Of a stretch of DNA of 64,000 nt, positions 15,397 through 25,693 are shown in pieces. Both the position numbers and the translations under genes were made by a program. Below the pieces are notes generated by a model. That model ran no database searches. It saw only the letters and a list, made by a program, of their open reading frames with translations, and was not told the DNA's origin. The number at the start of each line of letters is the position of its first letter. Position 1 is the first letter of the stretch. The stretch comes from Paenibacillus eucommiae (lineage in GTDB: Bacteria > Bacillota > Bacilli > Paenibacillales > NBRC-103111). The stretch covers positions 1 to 64,000 of the forward strand of contig NZ_JAGGLB010000009.1 of assembly GCF_017874215.1 (NCBI RefSeq), read 5' to 3'.

Positions 15397-17706
15397 CTAC
15401 AACAAAGCCCCAAGCTCAGAGCGAACCACAGCATAATGCTTCCATTCCTCAGGCAGCAGCTGCTGATAATGGGGCTGCAAATACCGGTCATCGACAAGCA
15501 CCAGCACGCCGCGGTCTTGCTCCGAACGGATTAATCTGCCCCCTGCCTGCAGCACCTTGTTCATGCCTGGAAACTTATAAGCGTAATCATACCCGTCTTT
15601 TCCCAAGTCGTTAAAATAATTCTTGATAATGTTACGCTCCAATCCAAGCTGCGGCAGGCCAACTCCAACGACAACAACTCCGTTCAGCCGGTTTCCAACC
15701 AAATCAATGCCTTCCGAGAAAATGCCGCCCATAACAGCAAAGCCCAGAAAGGCTTCCGCATTATCAGCATCAAAAGCAAGCAGAAAGCTTTCCCGCTCCT
15801 CCTCCGACATATCTGCATGCTGCAGGATCGTTCTCACTCCTGTACCTTCTGTCTCGAAAGCATCATATACATCATTCATATAAGCATAGGAAGGGAAAAA
15901 AACGAGATAATTGCCCGGCTGCTTGTCCATAAGCTGCTGAAGCAACTGCACAAGCGCACCCTTAGTCCGCTCACGATCATGATAACGTGTAGACAGCGGC
16001 TGGATGAAAACGTTCAATTGTTCACTCGAAAAAGGAGAAGGAATCGATACCGTGTAATCCTCCGGGCCGGCCCCCAGCATATCCATGTAATAAGCGCTTG
16101 GCGATAGGGTGGCTGAAAAATAAATATGCGATCGATAATCCTTGCCCATCTGCTTCAGCAGGTGAGAAGGATCCAGGCAGAACAGCTTCACTTGAACATC
16201 GTTTTTGGACAATTCCCAATAGGTAACAAAGCGTTCATCGTACAATTTTCCTATGCGCAGAAAACTCATGGAAGAGAAATAAGTATCGAGCAGCAAGGGA
16301 CTGGCACCCCCGCCGCCGGAAGAAGCCAGCACCTTCTCTGCTTGAAGCGCAAAAGCTTCAACGAGCAGCATCAAATCCTGCGGCAGCCCGCTATCAACTG
16401 CCTGCTGATCCGTATTCTTTTTGCGAAGCGCTATGAAAAAGTCGTTGACTGCCTTAGCCGCCTTATGCGCTTCCGGATGCAGCCCCTTCATTTCCCTCTG
16501 TACCGCTAGAAAGGCGGATTTGTGCAAGGTCGCAGAAAACATTTCCCTCGCACGCTCGACCAGGTTATGTGCTTCATCCACCAGCAAAGCCGTTTGCTTT
16601 TTTTGCTCAGCCTGCTGCCTTTTTAATGAAGCCCGCGGGTCGAAAATATAGTTATAATCACAAATGACTACATCTGCAGCATAAGCCGCATCCAGTGAGA
16701 ACTCAAAAGGACACACCCTGTGTTTACGGGCATACCGCTCGATCACCTGCCGGTTCATCAGTGTTTCATTAGATAATATATCCATGAGCGCTTCGTTGAT
16801 CCGGTCGTAATGACCGTCTGCAAATTCACAGTGCTCTTTTTGGCATCTCACTTCGTCTTGAAAGCAAATCTTGTCTTTCGCTGTCAATGTCACGGCATGG
16901 ATATGAAGCCCTTTGGACTGCATGAGCGCGAATGCCTCTTCCGCAGCAGTTCTGGTTATCGTCTTGGCCGTCAAATAATAGATGCGCTGGAGCCATCCTT
17001 TGCCTAGCGCCTTGATCGCGGGAAACGTCGTCGATATGGTTTTGCCGATGCCTGTGGGCGCTTTGGCGTATAAGTTCGTCCGTTCCTCTATCGTTCTGTA
17101 TACCGCCCCAGCCAGCTTCCGCTGCCCCTCACGATAAGTCTGGAACGGAAAGGACAAATCCCCGATGCTGATGTCTCTCATGCTCCGATGCCTGACCACT
17201 AAGCTTGCATAAGGAGCATAACGTTCAATCAGATCGTCTACGAAATTCGCAAGCTCTTCGAATGTCGCCTCCTGCACAAATCGCTGCTGCTCCTCCGTGC
17301 CCGTCTGCACATAGGTCAACTGAAGCCGCATCAGGCTGATTCCATTCGCTTTGGCATACATGTAGGCATAGCATTTGGCCTGCGCCCAGTGAACGGGGTA
17401 CATCTCCTTCGTAATAAGGCGCACATCTCTGGCTGTTGATTTGATTTCGTCGATAGTCACCGCGTCTTCGGTGAAAAGCAGCCCGTCGCAACGCCCCTCC
17501 AGCACAAACAGGAGATCCCCGCAGGGAATCTCCGTCGTTAAGTGTACTTCTTTCTGATCTTGGTCCGTATACTGCTTCTGCACCTTCTGATGGGCTTTGG
17601 TCCCCTCTGTCAGCGTGCTGGTCGTGCGGAACACTGAATCCAGGCTCCCGCTGCTGAGCACATACTCTACAAGGGTTCTTACTGCTATTTGAATCGTTTC
17701 CGACAT
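15397..17706 (-). CDS. XPD/DinG-type DNA helicase with nuclease-like N-terminus
   Basis: This 769-aa superfamily 2 helicase has Walker A near residue 220 (KAPTGIGKTISTTFP) and a DEAH box near 377 (LLVDEAHNLVERAR). Cysteines between about 280 and 338 (CFQDEVRCQKEHC.., HRVCPFEF) are spaced like the iron-sulfur cluster of XPD. The first 170 residues carry a PD-(D/E)XK-like pattern (EGRCDG..VTIDEIKST, then QAKCYAYMY), as in Cas4/RecB-type nucleases. This combination suggests a repair or recombination enzyme that unwinds and may cut DNA; it is not adjacent to other repair genes. The helicase part is certain, and the nuclease activity is inferred. Confidence 0.88.
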   Translation of the reverse strand: MSETIQIAVRTLVEYVLSSGSLDSVFRTTSTLTEGTKAHQKVQKQYTDQDQKEVHLTTEIPCGDLLFVLEGRCDGLLFTEDAVTIDEIKSTARDVRLITKEMYPVHWAQAKCYAYMYAKANGISLMRLQLTYVQTGTEEQQRFVQEATFEELANFVDDLIERYAPYASLVVRHRSMRDISIGDLSFPFQTYREGQRKLAGAVYRTIEERTNLYAKAPTGIGKTISTTFPAIKALGKGWLQRIYYLTAKTITRTAAEEAFALMQSKGLHIHAVTLTAKDKICFQDEVRCQKEHCEFADGHYDRINEALMDILSNETLMNRQVIERYARKHRVCPFEFSLDAAYAADVVICDYNYIFDPRASLKRQQAEQKKQTALLVDEAHNLVERAREMFSATLHKSAFLAVQREMKGLHPEAHKAAKAVNDFFIALRKKNTDQQAVDSGLPQDLMLLVEAFALQAEKVLASSGGGGASPLLLDTYFSSMSFLRIGKLYDERFVTYWELSKNDVQVKLFCLDPSHLLKQMGKDYRSHIYFSATLSPSAYYMDMLGAGPEDYTVSIPSPFSSEQLNVFIQPLSTRYHDRERTKGALVQLLQQLMDKQPGNYLVFFPSYAYMNDVYDAFETEGTGVRTILQHADMSEEERESFLLAFDADNAEAFLGFAVMGGIFSEGIDLVGNRLNGVVVVGVGLPQLGLERNIIKNYFNDLGKDGYDYAYKFPGMNKVLQAGGRLIRSEQDRGVLVLVDDRYLQPHYQQLLPEEWKHYAVVRSELGALL

Positions 17707-17758
17707 ATCATCACCTAGGATTCGAAAAGAACATTTGTTCCTTCATTATATCATGGAA

Positions 17759-18979
17759 TCAAGATGAATGGAATTTTTGAGATCTTGTTCGCTGTGCGCC
17801 TGCAAAGAGCTGCATCATTTTTCCCTGAAGAATAGGAATGGAGAACAGACTCGCGAAAGAAATTCCAAGCAGCAGCACAAAATAAGTCCCCTGAAACTCG
17901 GAAACCGGAAGAATCAGCAGCAGCATGACACAACGTGAAAAACAAATCAGGCATTCCCGCCATACCAGCAGCCGTGCCTTTTGTATCGCCGTAAGGTTAT
18001 GAATAAGTTCAAGCTGCTGAGCGCTGTACGATACATTGAAATAATACGCGCCAACGGTCGTAAGAATATTCGAAACAATAAGCAGCGGAGCCACAGGATA
18101 CAAGATAAACAAATAACCTCCTGTGATAAAGACAATGCCCACCAGCATCCATACGCGATTTGCAAATTGCAGCTTGCGATAAAAATACAGAGAGACCAAC
18201 ACCGCCACCGTATAGCTCGTATTAAGAAGTGCGATAAGCAGCTTATCTTCCGTCACACTAAAAGTAAACAGGAGCTTGAATATACTCTGAAATTGATAAA
18301 ATAATCCTGTTGCCAGGCTGATTGGAATCCATAAAGCCATTCCCTTTGCGAAAAAAACACGCTTTGGCAGAACATTATCGATCCAGCGTTCCGCCGGGGA
18401 TTCGAGATTTTTCAGCGAAATATGGGGGAGAAAGAAGGATACCACGAACATAACCGCTATGAACAACAGCAGCAGCAGGAATGAACCGTAATAACCAAAC
18501 GCCATAATCACAAGCGCCGAAGCAAGCGGTACCGTTACATTTAAAACTTGGATGACAGCCCCGAGAATGGCAAAATAATGACCAAAGTCTTTATCTCCAT
18601 CTTTACCGGCCAATGAAATCCCTAAATTTTGAGCTGTGCTAAAAAGTCCCCACATCACCCCGACAGGAACAGCAATGCAAGCAATCCACAACAGGCGATT
18701 ATCCAATACAAGCAGCGATAGCATCCCGAAAGCGACTGCTCCGAAACATGCCGATAGCGCGTTCAGCAGACGGATCGAATACCTCATGCATAATTCCGCG
18801 CCTCCGCAAAAAGACACCCCCCATACAGCGAATAATACCAAATTGAACCACGCAACATCACTAATCCGATATCCTTGCTGCCAAATATAGAAATTGACGA
18901 ATATTTCGATATAAATGAAAATGACATTACCGACCGCATTCATCATCAACAGCATTTGAAATTGCCTGGATAATCCCAA
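17759..18979 (-). CDS. MFS transporter
   Basis: This 406-aa protein with about 11-12 hydrophobic segments has the general pattern of a major facilitator. The start is a TTG with AAGGG 7 nt upstream. It lies 82 nt after the heparinase gene and could be the last gene of the glycan-uptake operon, exporting or importing sugar products. No motif gives the substrate. Confidence 0.75.
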   Translation of the reverse strand: MGLSRQFQMLLMMNAVGNVIFIYIEIFVNFYIWQQGYRISDVAWFNLVLFAVWGVSFCGGAELCMRYSIRLLNALSACFGAVAFGMLSLLVLDNRLLWIACIAVPVGVMWGLFSTAQNLGISLAGKDGDKDFGHYFAILGAVIQVLNVTVPLASALVIMAFGYYGSFLLLLLFIAVMFVVSFFLPHISLKNLESPAERWIDNVLPKRVFFAKGMALWIPISLATGLFYQFQSIFKLLFTFSVTEDKLLIALLNTSYTVAVLVSLYFYRKLQFANRVWMLVGIVFITGGYLFILYPVAPLLIVSNILTTVGAYYFNVSYSAQQLELIHNLTAIQKARLLVWRECLICFSRCVMLLLILPVSEFQGTYFVLLLGISFASLFSIPILQGKMMQLFAGAQRTRSQKFHSS

Positions 18980-19061
18980 CGATGTCCCTTCTCTCTGTCT
19001 TGCTAACCGGTTTACTGATGATGAGGCGCGGTCTATCCTCTGTTAAAACGCGTGAATCAAG

Positions 19062-21842
19062 TCATATCACTTGCAGCTTTCCTTCTACAGAAATAAGCTC
19101 TACACATTCCGTTTGGGTTTGCAGGCGGATATCATGACCATCTACCCTTAACGATGTGGCATTGCCGAGCACAACTCGTTCGATACCTGCCTTCGTCCGG
19201 CGTATATGACAAAACTCCCCGGTAAATTCCACGTCCCAATCCTCTCGTACAAACACGGAGCCCGATCTGCCGCTTCTGCTTCCTAACGGATTCTCTGAAT
19301 CCAAGGAAATGATCAAATCCGTTTGGCCCGCAGCAAGTTGAATTTCAACTGCAACCTCCCTGTCGTCGAACTCCTTGCCTTGCCCATCGAACAATGTCAG
19401 CCTGCGGATATTTACTATTTGCGAAGTGCCCTCATATGGTTCAATGATGCTCACGAAGGTTGAAGACAGCGGAGCATCTGTTGCACTTGCGGCACCTGTG
19501 ACATCTGCAGTATTTGCAGCATCTGCAACTGCTCCACTATCCTGGATTTGCCTGCGCACCATTAAAGACGGAATCCACCGCTCCTGCTTCACTTGCTGGC
19601 CCCCGGCATTCATCCAGGCTTCGGCAAGATGGGCTTCTGCACCGTAGGTCAGCTCAGTGTGCTTCAGATGAACCCGGGGAGCATCCCCGCGCACCCTGTG
19701 CATGTCTTCAACCAGCCAATCGGCGCTCCACCCGGGCTTCGCCGCTGTATCCGCCTGGAAGTTGCGCAGCAGCGATCCATGTCCATAATCAGGGGCAGGT
19801 AATACGCTCAGCCCGCGCGTAGTCAGCTCTCCTGGATGTGCGTAGACGAATTTGGCATGGTCTTTGCCCCCGGTTACACGAAAGATATCGAGCACATAGC
19901 TGTGCTCCTCCGAGATATCCATCAGCGCCAAAGTCCGCTCGAACTGCTGTCCTCCGATAATTTCCGGTCCGCTTACACGAATGAGCTGACACCCATCGCT
20001 CTCCAGCCACATTGTTGTGCTCCCGCTCGTTGTGGGCTCATGATTCTTCCCATCCACTACAACCGTATTGTGTGAAGCTGTCATGTAATACCACAATACT
20101 TTGGGATTCACCCAGCCTTGGCCAAAATGAAGCGGAGGGTAACCAAAATCAGGGAGCAGATCGAGACCATGGGCGAAGAGCCCGATGGTCATGCCATTAT
20201 AATGGCCGTGATTACCAAGGGAATCGTAAGCTACCCAGAGGGCCCGACTATGAGAGCCTGTTCCTGAGCGAAGAATGGCCAGATGCCATTGCTGCTTATT
20301 CATGCTGCCAATAAGAAGCCCTTCGCCTTCTTCTTCAACAATATGAAGGATCTCCTGTTGGATCTCTGCAAAATCGGAAGCCCCAAGATCATAAGGAAGC
20401 TTCGCAATACTGCGGCCATTTTCCAAATAGAGTATTTTGGCATAGGCCTTATCCCCGGTTATTTGGTAAAGCTTCCACAGGAATCTGTACATCGAAGGCT
20501 GTACGCGAAACTCTGCAAGCATTTGAACCCCTTTATAGCTCCCTGCAGGTTTGGCAAATTCACCCGAATCGCCTACTTGCGGGTAATACTGCTGCTCCAA
20601 ACATAAAGTATCCATGAAAAATCGAAAGGTCTGCTTAAGCTGCGGAATAGCTGTAAGGGTATGCTCCAGAAAATCTGCATCCAACCGGTCATACAAAGCC
20701 AGCATTTCTGCAAGAGCATTAATGGTATAAGGCGTATAATTAGCCAGCCCCTTCTCACCTGTAACTCCATCCACTGCCGTAGCCTGCTTCAGCATGGCAT
20801 ATACCGCAGCAGTAATGCTCTCCCTGCTCTCCCAGCTTTCCGACCAGTCTAGAATCGTCCGGATGATCGCCACAGTGATTTCCGTTTGCGGGTAATTGCA
20901 ATATATTTTATCCAGAGATACTAAAGCATCCCGCAATATGCGCTCCTCAATGTTGCTCTGAATCAGAGCAGCTGATTGCTTCCCGTTCGCCAAACCGCTT
21001 AATAATGCCTTGCTCCGTAAAAATACAACAAGCTGCTCATCCTGCCTCATACCCTCAACAACTTTGTCATAGGCTAGAGCGATTTCCTTCGTCTCCATAC
21101 AAGCATCATGCCAGGTCGACACGTATCCCGAACGGGCGGGTCCTTCGTACATCACGCCTTGCTCGCCAAAATCAAAGGTGGGATACAAATCCGCTACCCG
21201 ATCCAGCAATATCCCTGCCTTTCGTGCATAAACCACATTTCCGGAAGCCACATAAGCGTCTGCCAGCTTCACAATGCCATTGACAATAAGCTGCTTCCAT
21301 TGCCCAAATATCAAATAAGCCCCTATAAAACGCCAACGATGACCCGTCTCGGCATCCACATAACCCTCCCCGTCATCTACCCCAAATAAATGAAGCGGAT
21401 GACTTGGATCCGGATAGGCTTCATGATGGAGCAGCCTGCGGTCTGCCAGCTTTTGCTGGAAAATTCCCTCTTGATCCAATCCCGAACGATAGTACCGGTG
21501 GAAATCATTTTTCGGAAAAAGCTCACGACAATGTGGGCACTGTGTTTTCCACGGATGCTCGAAGGCATTCATCCCCCACTGAAACAGCGGCACATCCTGC
21601 CTGCATGAAGGACAGCAGCCATCGGACCAGACGAACCAGGAGCGACTGATCGTACTGCCAAACATCAACTGCCACAATTCTTCGTCAGACAGCTGGCTCC
21701 AGTAGGCAGCAGCCTCCTCTATGTGGCCAACCTCTGCCGCTGCCCACTCATGGGACTCCGCGTTCCTCTTGATGGCAAGCAGCAAATTGTCCGGATAAAA
21801 AGCACTTAATGTCTTCACGCCATTCACTCTGGCAGCCCCCAA
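19062..21842 (-). CDS. Heparinase II/III-family polysaccharide lyase
   Basis: This 926-aa protein has no signal peptide, so the enzyme is likely cytoplasmic and acts on imported oligosaccharides. The heparinase II/III signature lies near residue 545 (NHGHYNGMTIGLFAHG), with a preceding alpha-barrel and following beta-sandwich. An N-terminal CxxC pair (CCPSC, CPHC) near 76-110 may bind zinc. The start is TTG at 21842, placed 7 nt after the permease stop with AAAGGG overlapping that stop. A glycosaminoglycan-like or other uronic polymer is the probable substrate class. A low-complexity Ala/Thr stretch (AVADAANTADVTGAASATDA) lies near 775. Confidence 0.85.
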   Translation of the reverse strand: MGAARVNGVKTLSAFYPDNLLLAIKRNAESHEWAAAEVGHIEEAAAYWSQLSDEELWQLMFGSTISRSWFVWSDGCCPSCRQDVPLFQWGMNAFEHPWKTQCPHCRELFPKNDFHRYYRSGLDQEGIFQQKLADRRLLHHEAYPDPSHPLHLFGVDDGEGYVDAETGHRWRFIGAYLIFGQWKQLIVNGIVKLADAYVASGNVVYARKAGILLDRVADLYPTFDFGEQGVMYEGPARSGYVSTWHDACMETKEIALAYDKVVEGMRQDEQLVVFLRSKALLSGLANGKQSAALIQSNIEERILRDALVSLDKIYCNYPQTEITVAIIRTILDWSESWESRESITAAVYAMLKQATAVDGVTGEKGLANYTPYTINALAEMLALYDRLDADFLEHTLTAIPQLKQTFRFFMDTLCLEQQYYPQVGDSGEFAKPAGSYKGVQMLAEFRVQPSMYRFLWKLYQITGDKAYAKILYLENGRSIAKLPYDLGASDFAEIQQEILHIVEEEGEGLLIGSMNKQQWHLAILRSGTGSHSRALWVAYDSLGNHGHYNGMTIGLFAHGLDLLPDFGYPPLHFGQGWVNPKVLWYYMTASHNTVVVDGKNHEPTTSGSTTMWLESDGCQLIRVSGPEIIGGQQFERTLALMDISEEHSYVLDIFRVTGGKDHAKFVYAHPGELTTRGLSVLPAPDYGHGSLLRNFQADTAAKPGWSADWLVEDMHRVRGDAPRVHLKHTELTYGAEAHLAEAWMNAGGQQVKQERWIPSLMVRRQIQDSGAVADAANTADVTGAASATDAPLSSTFVSIIEPYEGTSQIVNIRRLTLFDGQGKEFDDREVAVEIQLAAGQTDLIISLDSENPLGSRSGRSGSVFVREDWDVEFTGEFCHIRRTKAGIERVVLGNATSLRVDGHDIRLQTQTECVELISVEGKLQVI

Positions 21843-21849
21843 TCTATAT

Positions 21850-22734
21850 TTACCCTTTCACTGCACCGACCATTTGCCCATGGATGAAATACTTTTGTAC
21901 GAATGGATACACCACGATAATCGGCAAAACCGTCAGCATCAGCGCAGCCATCTTCAGATTTTGCGGATCTACGATACGTAAATGCTCCTTTAGCGAGCCT
22001 GGCCGCATTTCGTTGCTGAGCTGGGCGGACATTAGAATATCTCGAAGCTGATACTGGAGCGTCCACAGGTTTTTATCACGAATGTAGAGCATAACGCCGA
22101 ACCACTCATTCCAGAACGCGACTGCACTGAAGATAGTGAAAGCCATCGTCATCGGCAGTACAAGCGGCAGCACAATACGAAATAGCAGCAGCAGGTCTGA
22201 GGCTCCATCCATCTCTGCAGATTCCAGCAGCTCTTGCGGAAGCTGATCGATCACATTTTTAAAGACGATAATATAAAAAACACTGCATATGCCAGGTAAA
22301 ATGAGCGCCCAGTAAGTATTGTTTAGCCCGAGCCCGTTAACAAGCAGATACGTTGGAATTAATCCACCACTAAAAAACATCGTCAGCAGGATATAATAGA
22401 AAAATATTTTTTTACCCAGCATGTTTTTGCTCGCCAGTGCGTAAGCTGCAGCCAAGGATACTACGATGACCAATATCGTATTGACAATTGTAAGAAACAC
22501 AGTGTTGGCAAATGAGCGTAAAAACGTGTAATTCCCCGCCAGCATTTTATAGGCATCCATTTGAAATTCTTTGGGCCACAGCCCAATTGTTCCACGTAAA
22601 ACAGCGTTGGAGCTGCTTAACGAAATAGCCATTGCATTAATAAAGGGGACCACAATCGACACGCACAGCAGAACTAGCAAAATAATCGTTATAATTTCAA
22701 AAATAATTCTTGAAGGCGTTCTGTAATTTAGCAT
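21850..22734 (-). CDS. Carbohydrate ABC transporter permease, LplC/YtcP-like
   Basis: This 294-aa protein with six transmembrane segments carries the permease loop near residues 185-205 (LPQELLESAEMDGASDLLLL), which contacts the ATPase. It pairs with the permease encoded 30 nt upstream (22765-23676). The ATPase is not encoded here; in this family a shared MsmX-type ATPase often serves, which is inference. The next gene, the heparinase, follows 7 nt after the stop. Confidence 0.9.
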   Translation of the reverse strand: MLNYRTPSRIIFEIITIILLVLLCVSIVVPFINAMAISLSSSNAVLRGTIGLWPKEFQMDAYKMLAGNYTFLRSFANTVFLTIVNTILVIVVSLAAAYALASKNMLGKKIFFYYILLTMFFSGGLIPTYLLVNGLGLNNTYWALILPGICSVFYIIVFKNVIDQLPQELLESAEMDGASDLLLLFRIVLPLVLPMTMAFTIFSAVAFWNEWFGVMLYIRDKNLWTLQYQLRDILMSAQLSNEMRPGSLKEHLRIVDPQNLKMAALMLTVLPIIVVYPFVQKYFIHGQMVGAVKG

Positions 22735-22764
22735 CGGTACCCTCCTGCCTTGAATCTCCTGTGG

Positions 22765-23676
22765 TTAATATAAGCCCATGCCTGTCAATTTTTTTGACAA
22801 TTTGTTTGAGCCTACCAGCATCAAAAAGCCAAGCACGCTTTGCGTAAGTCCAATCGCTGTCGTCAAGCTGTATTGTGCCTTTTCCAGACCAATTCGGTAC
22901 ACATACGTACTGATCACGTCGGACACATCATAAACCAGAGCATTTTGAAGCAAAAATACGCGTTCGAAGCCGATGCCGAAAATGCTCGCCAGCTTTAGTA
23001 ATAGCAGCAGCACAATCATAGGAACCATATGTGGAAGAGTGATGTGAATGACCTGCCGGAAGCGGCTCGCCCCGTCGATCCACGCCGCCTCGTACAAGGA
23101 GCTGTTGATGCCGGCAATAACGGCAAAGTACAAGATGGCTGACCAGCCGACACTTTTCCATATATCCGCGAAAACGAGAATTCCCCGAAACATGCTTTGC
23201 TGCGTCATAAAATATATCGAATCCATGCCCAGCCATTCCACTAATACGACGTTGACCAATCCATTCGCAGGTGACAATATTTGATAAAAAATCCCGGATA
23301 CAACAACCCATGATAAAAAATGAGGCAAGTACGAAATGGTTTGGACGATTTTCTTAAAGTTTCGATGAACAATTTCATTTACCAGAAGTGCAAAAATAAT
23401 AGGTGCTGTAAATCCGAATATAATATCGTAAAAATTGAGAATAAGCGTATTCCTCATAACTTTCCAGAACGTAGCATCATTCAAAAAGTATACAAAATGC
23501 TTAAACCCTACCCAATCACTGTTCCAAAAGCCTTTGAACACCGAATAGTCCTGAAAGGAGATAATAATTCCATATATCGGGATATAATTAAACAGAAATA
23601 AGGAAACAACCGTAGGAGCAATTAGCAAATACAGCGGCAGTGTTTTTCTTAAGGCTTGCATTCTCTGATTATGCAT
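22765..23676 (-). CDS. Carbohydrate ABC transporter permease, LplB-like
   Basis: This permease of about 303 aa opens with LRKTLPLYLLIAPTVV, typical of LplB/YtcP partners. Its EAA-like loop is SLYEAAWIDGASRFRQV. The start was set at 23676 because GGAGTG stands 7 nt before it; a longer open frame from 23745 has no ribosome site. It lies 95 nt downstream of the binding-protein gene and feeds the same importer. Confidence 0.9.
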   Translation of the reverse strand: MHNQRMQALRKTLPLYLLIAPTVVSLFLFNYIPIYGIIISFQDYSVFKGFWNSDWVGFKHFVYFLNDATFWKVMRNTLILNFYDIIFGFTAPIIFALLVNEIVHRNFKKIVQTISYLPHFLSWVVVSGIFYQILSPANGLVNVVLVEWLGMDSIYFMTQQSMFRGILVFADIWKSVGWSAILYFAVIAGINSSLYEAAWIDGASRFRQVIHITLPHMVPMIVLLLLLKLASIFGIGFERVFLLQNALVYDVSDVISTYVYRIGLEKAQYSLTTAIGLTQSVLGFLMLVGSNKLSKKLTGMGLY

Positions 23677-23771
23677 GCAATCACTCCAATTTCTTGTACT
23701 TAACTTGCATTCAGACCATGCCCAATCTTGTTGTGCACTGGGCATGGTCTCTGGGCCAATCGTTTATTTGC

Positions 23772-25433
23772 CTACCAATCTACAGTTTTGAAGCCCAAAT
23801 CACGCATCATATCTTTGTTCTCATCTAAATACTTCTGCATCGGGTCATAGATCAAGCCGCGGTACTTGGCTTCCCATCCCTTGATTTCCCCATCGAACTG
23901 ATCCATGGAAATTTCGCCCATAATCGCTTTTACGGTAATTTTATTAATCGCTTGATTAGATTCTGAAGTCTTCAACGCCGCCTCATCCGGCGGAGCAAAG
24001 CCCGGGAGACCAAGCTCTCCATTTTTCTTCGCCGCTTCATCAATAGGCACCATGCTGTCATATACCGCCTTGGCGTAGTCGGCTCCCAGAATCTGCTCAT
24101 TTTTGGATTTATCAGCATCAGCGCCGGCTACAAAGCCGATCCCAACCGCATAAGCAAGTCCATAAGAATGCTCGGGCTCAGCCATCTTTGCTCCGTCCGG
24201 AACCTTGATTCCGTCTTTGACCGTATACGTAACCCCTTCTTCGCCCCAGAAAATCGCCTCACGCAGCTCATCTGTATAGAAGCCTTCCAGCGCTTTCCAT
24301 GCGCGCTCCGGATCTTTGGTCTTGGCTGAAATATACAAGCCGTGTCCCATAATAGGAGATGTCGCATATCCACCTTGCGCATATTTCGGATCAGCCAGCT
24401 CCTTGGGATTCTCTTTCAGGAAGGGTGCAAAGGCAAGCTTTGCCTCCGGTTTCTCTTTGAGAAACCCGCCTACGACCGCAGGAAACTGTTGAGTTGCGTC
24501 CACAGTCAATAAAATATTCTTATTGTACCAGTTCGAATAATAGGTTGGGTTATCGTTAGTGGCAAATTCCTTATCCAGCAAGCCCTCCTCGTAAAGCTGG
24601 CGCATTAAGCCAACTGCTGCCTTATACTCCGGCGTAAGCACGTCTGGAATGATTTTGCCGTCCATAATTCTCCAGGTGTAAGGATTGACCCCATACCATC
24701 TGAAAATAACGGTGCCGCCATAAGCAAACAAATTGTCTCCAATCACCCAGTTCGTCAAGATCATTGAGTCAGGCTCGGCTTTCTTGATTTTGCGCATCAG
24801 CTCTACCCACTGATGGGTGGACTCTGGCCAGCGCCCTTCATTGTATTTCTCCACTAAATCGTACCGCGCTATGACCCCGCTCCCCTGTGGGGATCCCGTC
24901 CAGGCCATAGGCATGCGGAAGTTCTTTCCGGAAACCGGGTCCTTCGCCAGCTCCAGCATTTCCGGGGTAATGTACTTCTGCACCTGCGGCGATTTATCAT
25001 AGAAGGGCTTTAAATCAAGGAATGCGCCTGCCCTTCCCGCTTCATTCGCTGCCGGCTGCAGCCAGTGCTCATGCACAAGATCCGTTACATTGCCGGAGGC
25101 CAGCATCAAATTAAATTTGGTAGCCAGATCGCCTGCTGGCACCAGCTCAAGCTTCAGATCCACATTCGCGTAATCCTTGACAATATTAATAAACTTGTTG
25201 TCACTTGCATTCACATTCGCTGGCAATGCCACACCTGAATCGCTCATGAACATGGTGAGCGGAACCTTAGGCTCAGCTGCGTTAGTACTGGCTTGCGGCT
25301 TCTCCCCTGCTGATGTTTCCACGGGTGTTTGCGGATCTTTCTTTGATCCGCAGCCCGCGATGACTAGAATGATTGCAAGCAAGAGAACGCTACCAACTGC
25401 TAAAACGCGACGACGACTCTTCATGTACTTCAT
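23772..25433 (-). CDS. Extracellular solute-binding lipoprotein, LplA-like
   Basis: This lipoprotein of about 553 aa has a signal peptide with lipobox Cys (IILVIAGC). Its length and pattern match the large oligosaccharide-binding proteins of the LplA group (TMFMSDSGVALPANVN.., GNVTDLVHEHWLQ). It captures oligosaccharides at the cell surface for the two permeases downstream. AAAAAGGA precedes the chosen start at 25433; an internal ATG nine bases on is an alternative. A CcpA-type site lies upstream at 25591-25604, suggesting glucose repression. Confidence 0.92.
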   Translation of the reverse strand: MKYMKSRRRVLAVGSVLLLAIILVIAGCGSKKDPQTPVETSAGEKPQASTNAAEPKVPLTMFMSDSGVALPANVNASDNKFINIVKDYANVDLKLELVPAGDLATKFNLMLASGNVTDLVHEHWLQPAANEAGRAGAFLDLKPFYDKSPQVQKYITPEMLELAKDPVSGKNFRMPMAWTGSPQGSGVIARYDLVEKYNEGRWPESTHQWVELMRKIKKAEPDSMILTNWVIGDNLFAYGGTVIFRWYGVNPYTWRIMDGKIIPDVLTPEYKAAVGLMRQLYEEGLLDKEFATNDNPTYYSNWYNKNILLTVDATQQFPAVVGGFLKEKPEAKLAFAPFLKENPKELADPKYAQGGYATSPIMGHGLYISAKTKDPERAWKALEGFYTDELREAIFWGEEGVTYTVKDGIKVPDGAKMAEPEHSYGLAYAVGIGFVAGADADKSKNEQILGADYAKAVYDSMVPIDEAAKKNGELGLPGFAPPDEAALKTSESNQAINKITVKAIMGEISMDQFDGEIKGWEAKYRGLIYDPMQKYLDENKDMMRDLGFKTVDW

Positions 25434-25590
25434 ACCCCCAGTATCCTTTTTGTTTGCTTTCAAGGTTTATTATAGGACCTGCGGCAAACCTAGGTACATT
25501 CAATATGTTTCGATAATCAAGCACTATATACTCCATTTTCTGAAACCCCTTACAACCCTATACGCGATTCAATCGGATTATTTTACGGTG

Positions 25591-25604
25591 TGAAAGCGTT
25601 ATCG
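25591..25604 (+). promoter_or_regulatory. Candidate cre (CcpA) site
   Basis: TGAAAGCGTTATCG differs from the cre consensus (TGWAARCGYTWNCW) only at the last base. It lies 158 nt before the start of the binding-protein gene, in the gap that separates it from the aminopeptidase gene. Confidence 0.5.
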
Positions 25605-25693
25605 TCCTAGTACCTTCCACATTTCCTCTACACTGCACGCTACATACGCATAACGTATACATTTCGTGAACATCCGTACAGATATGCCTTACT

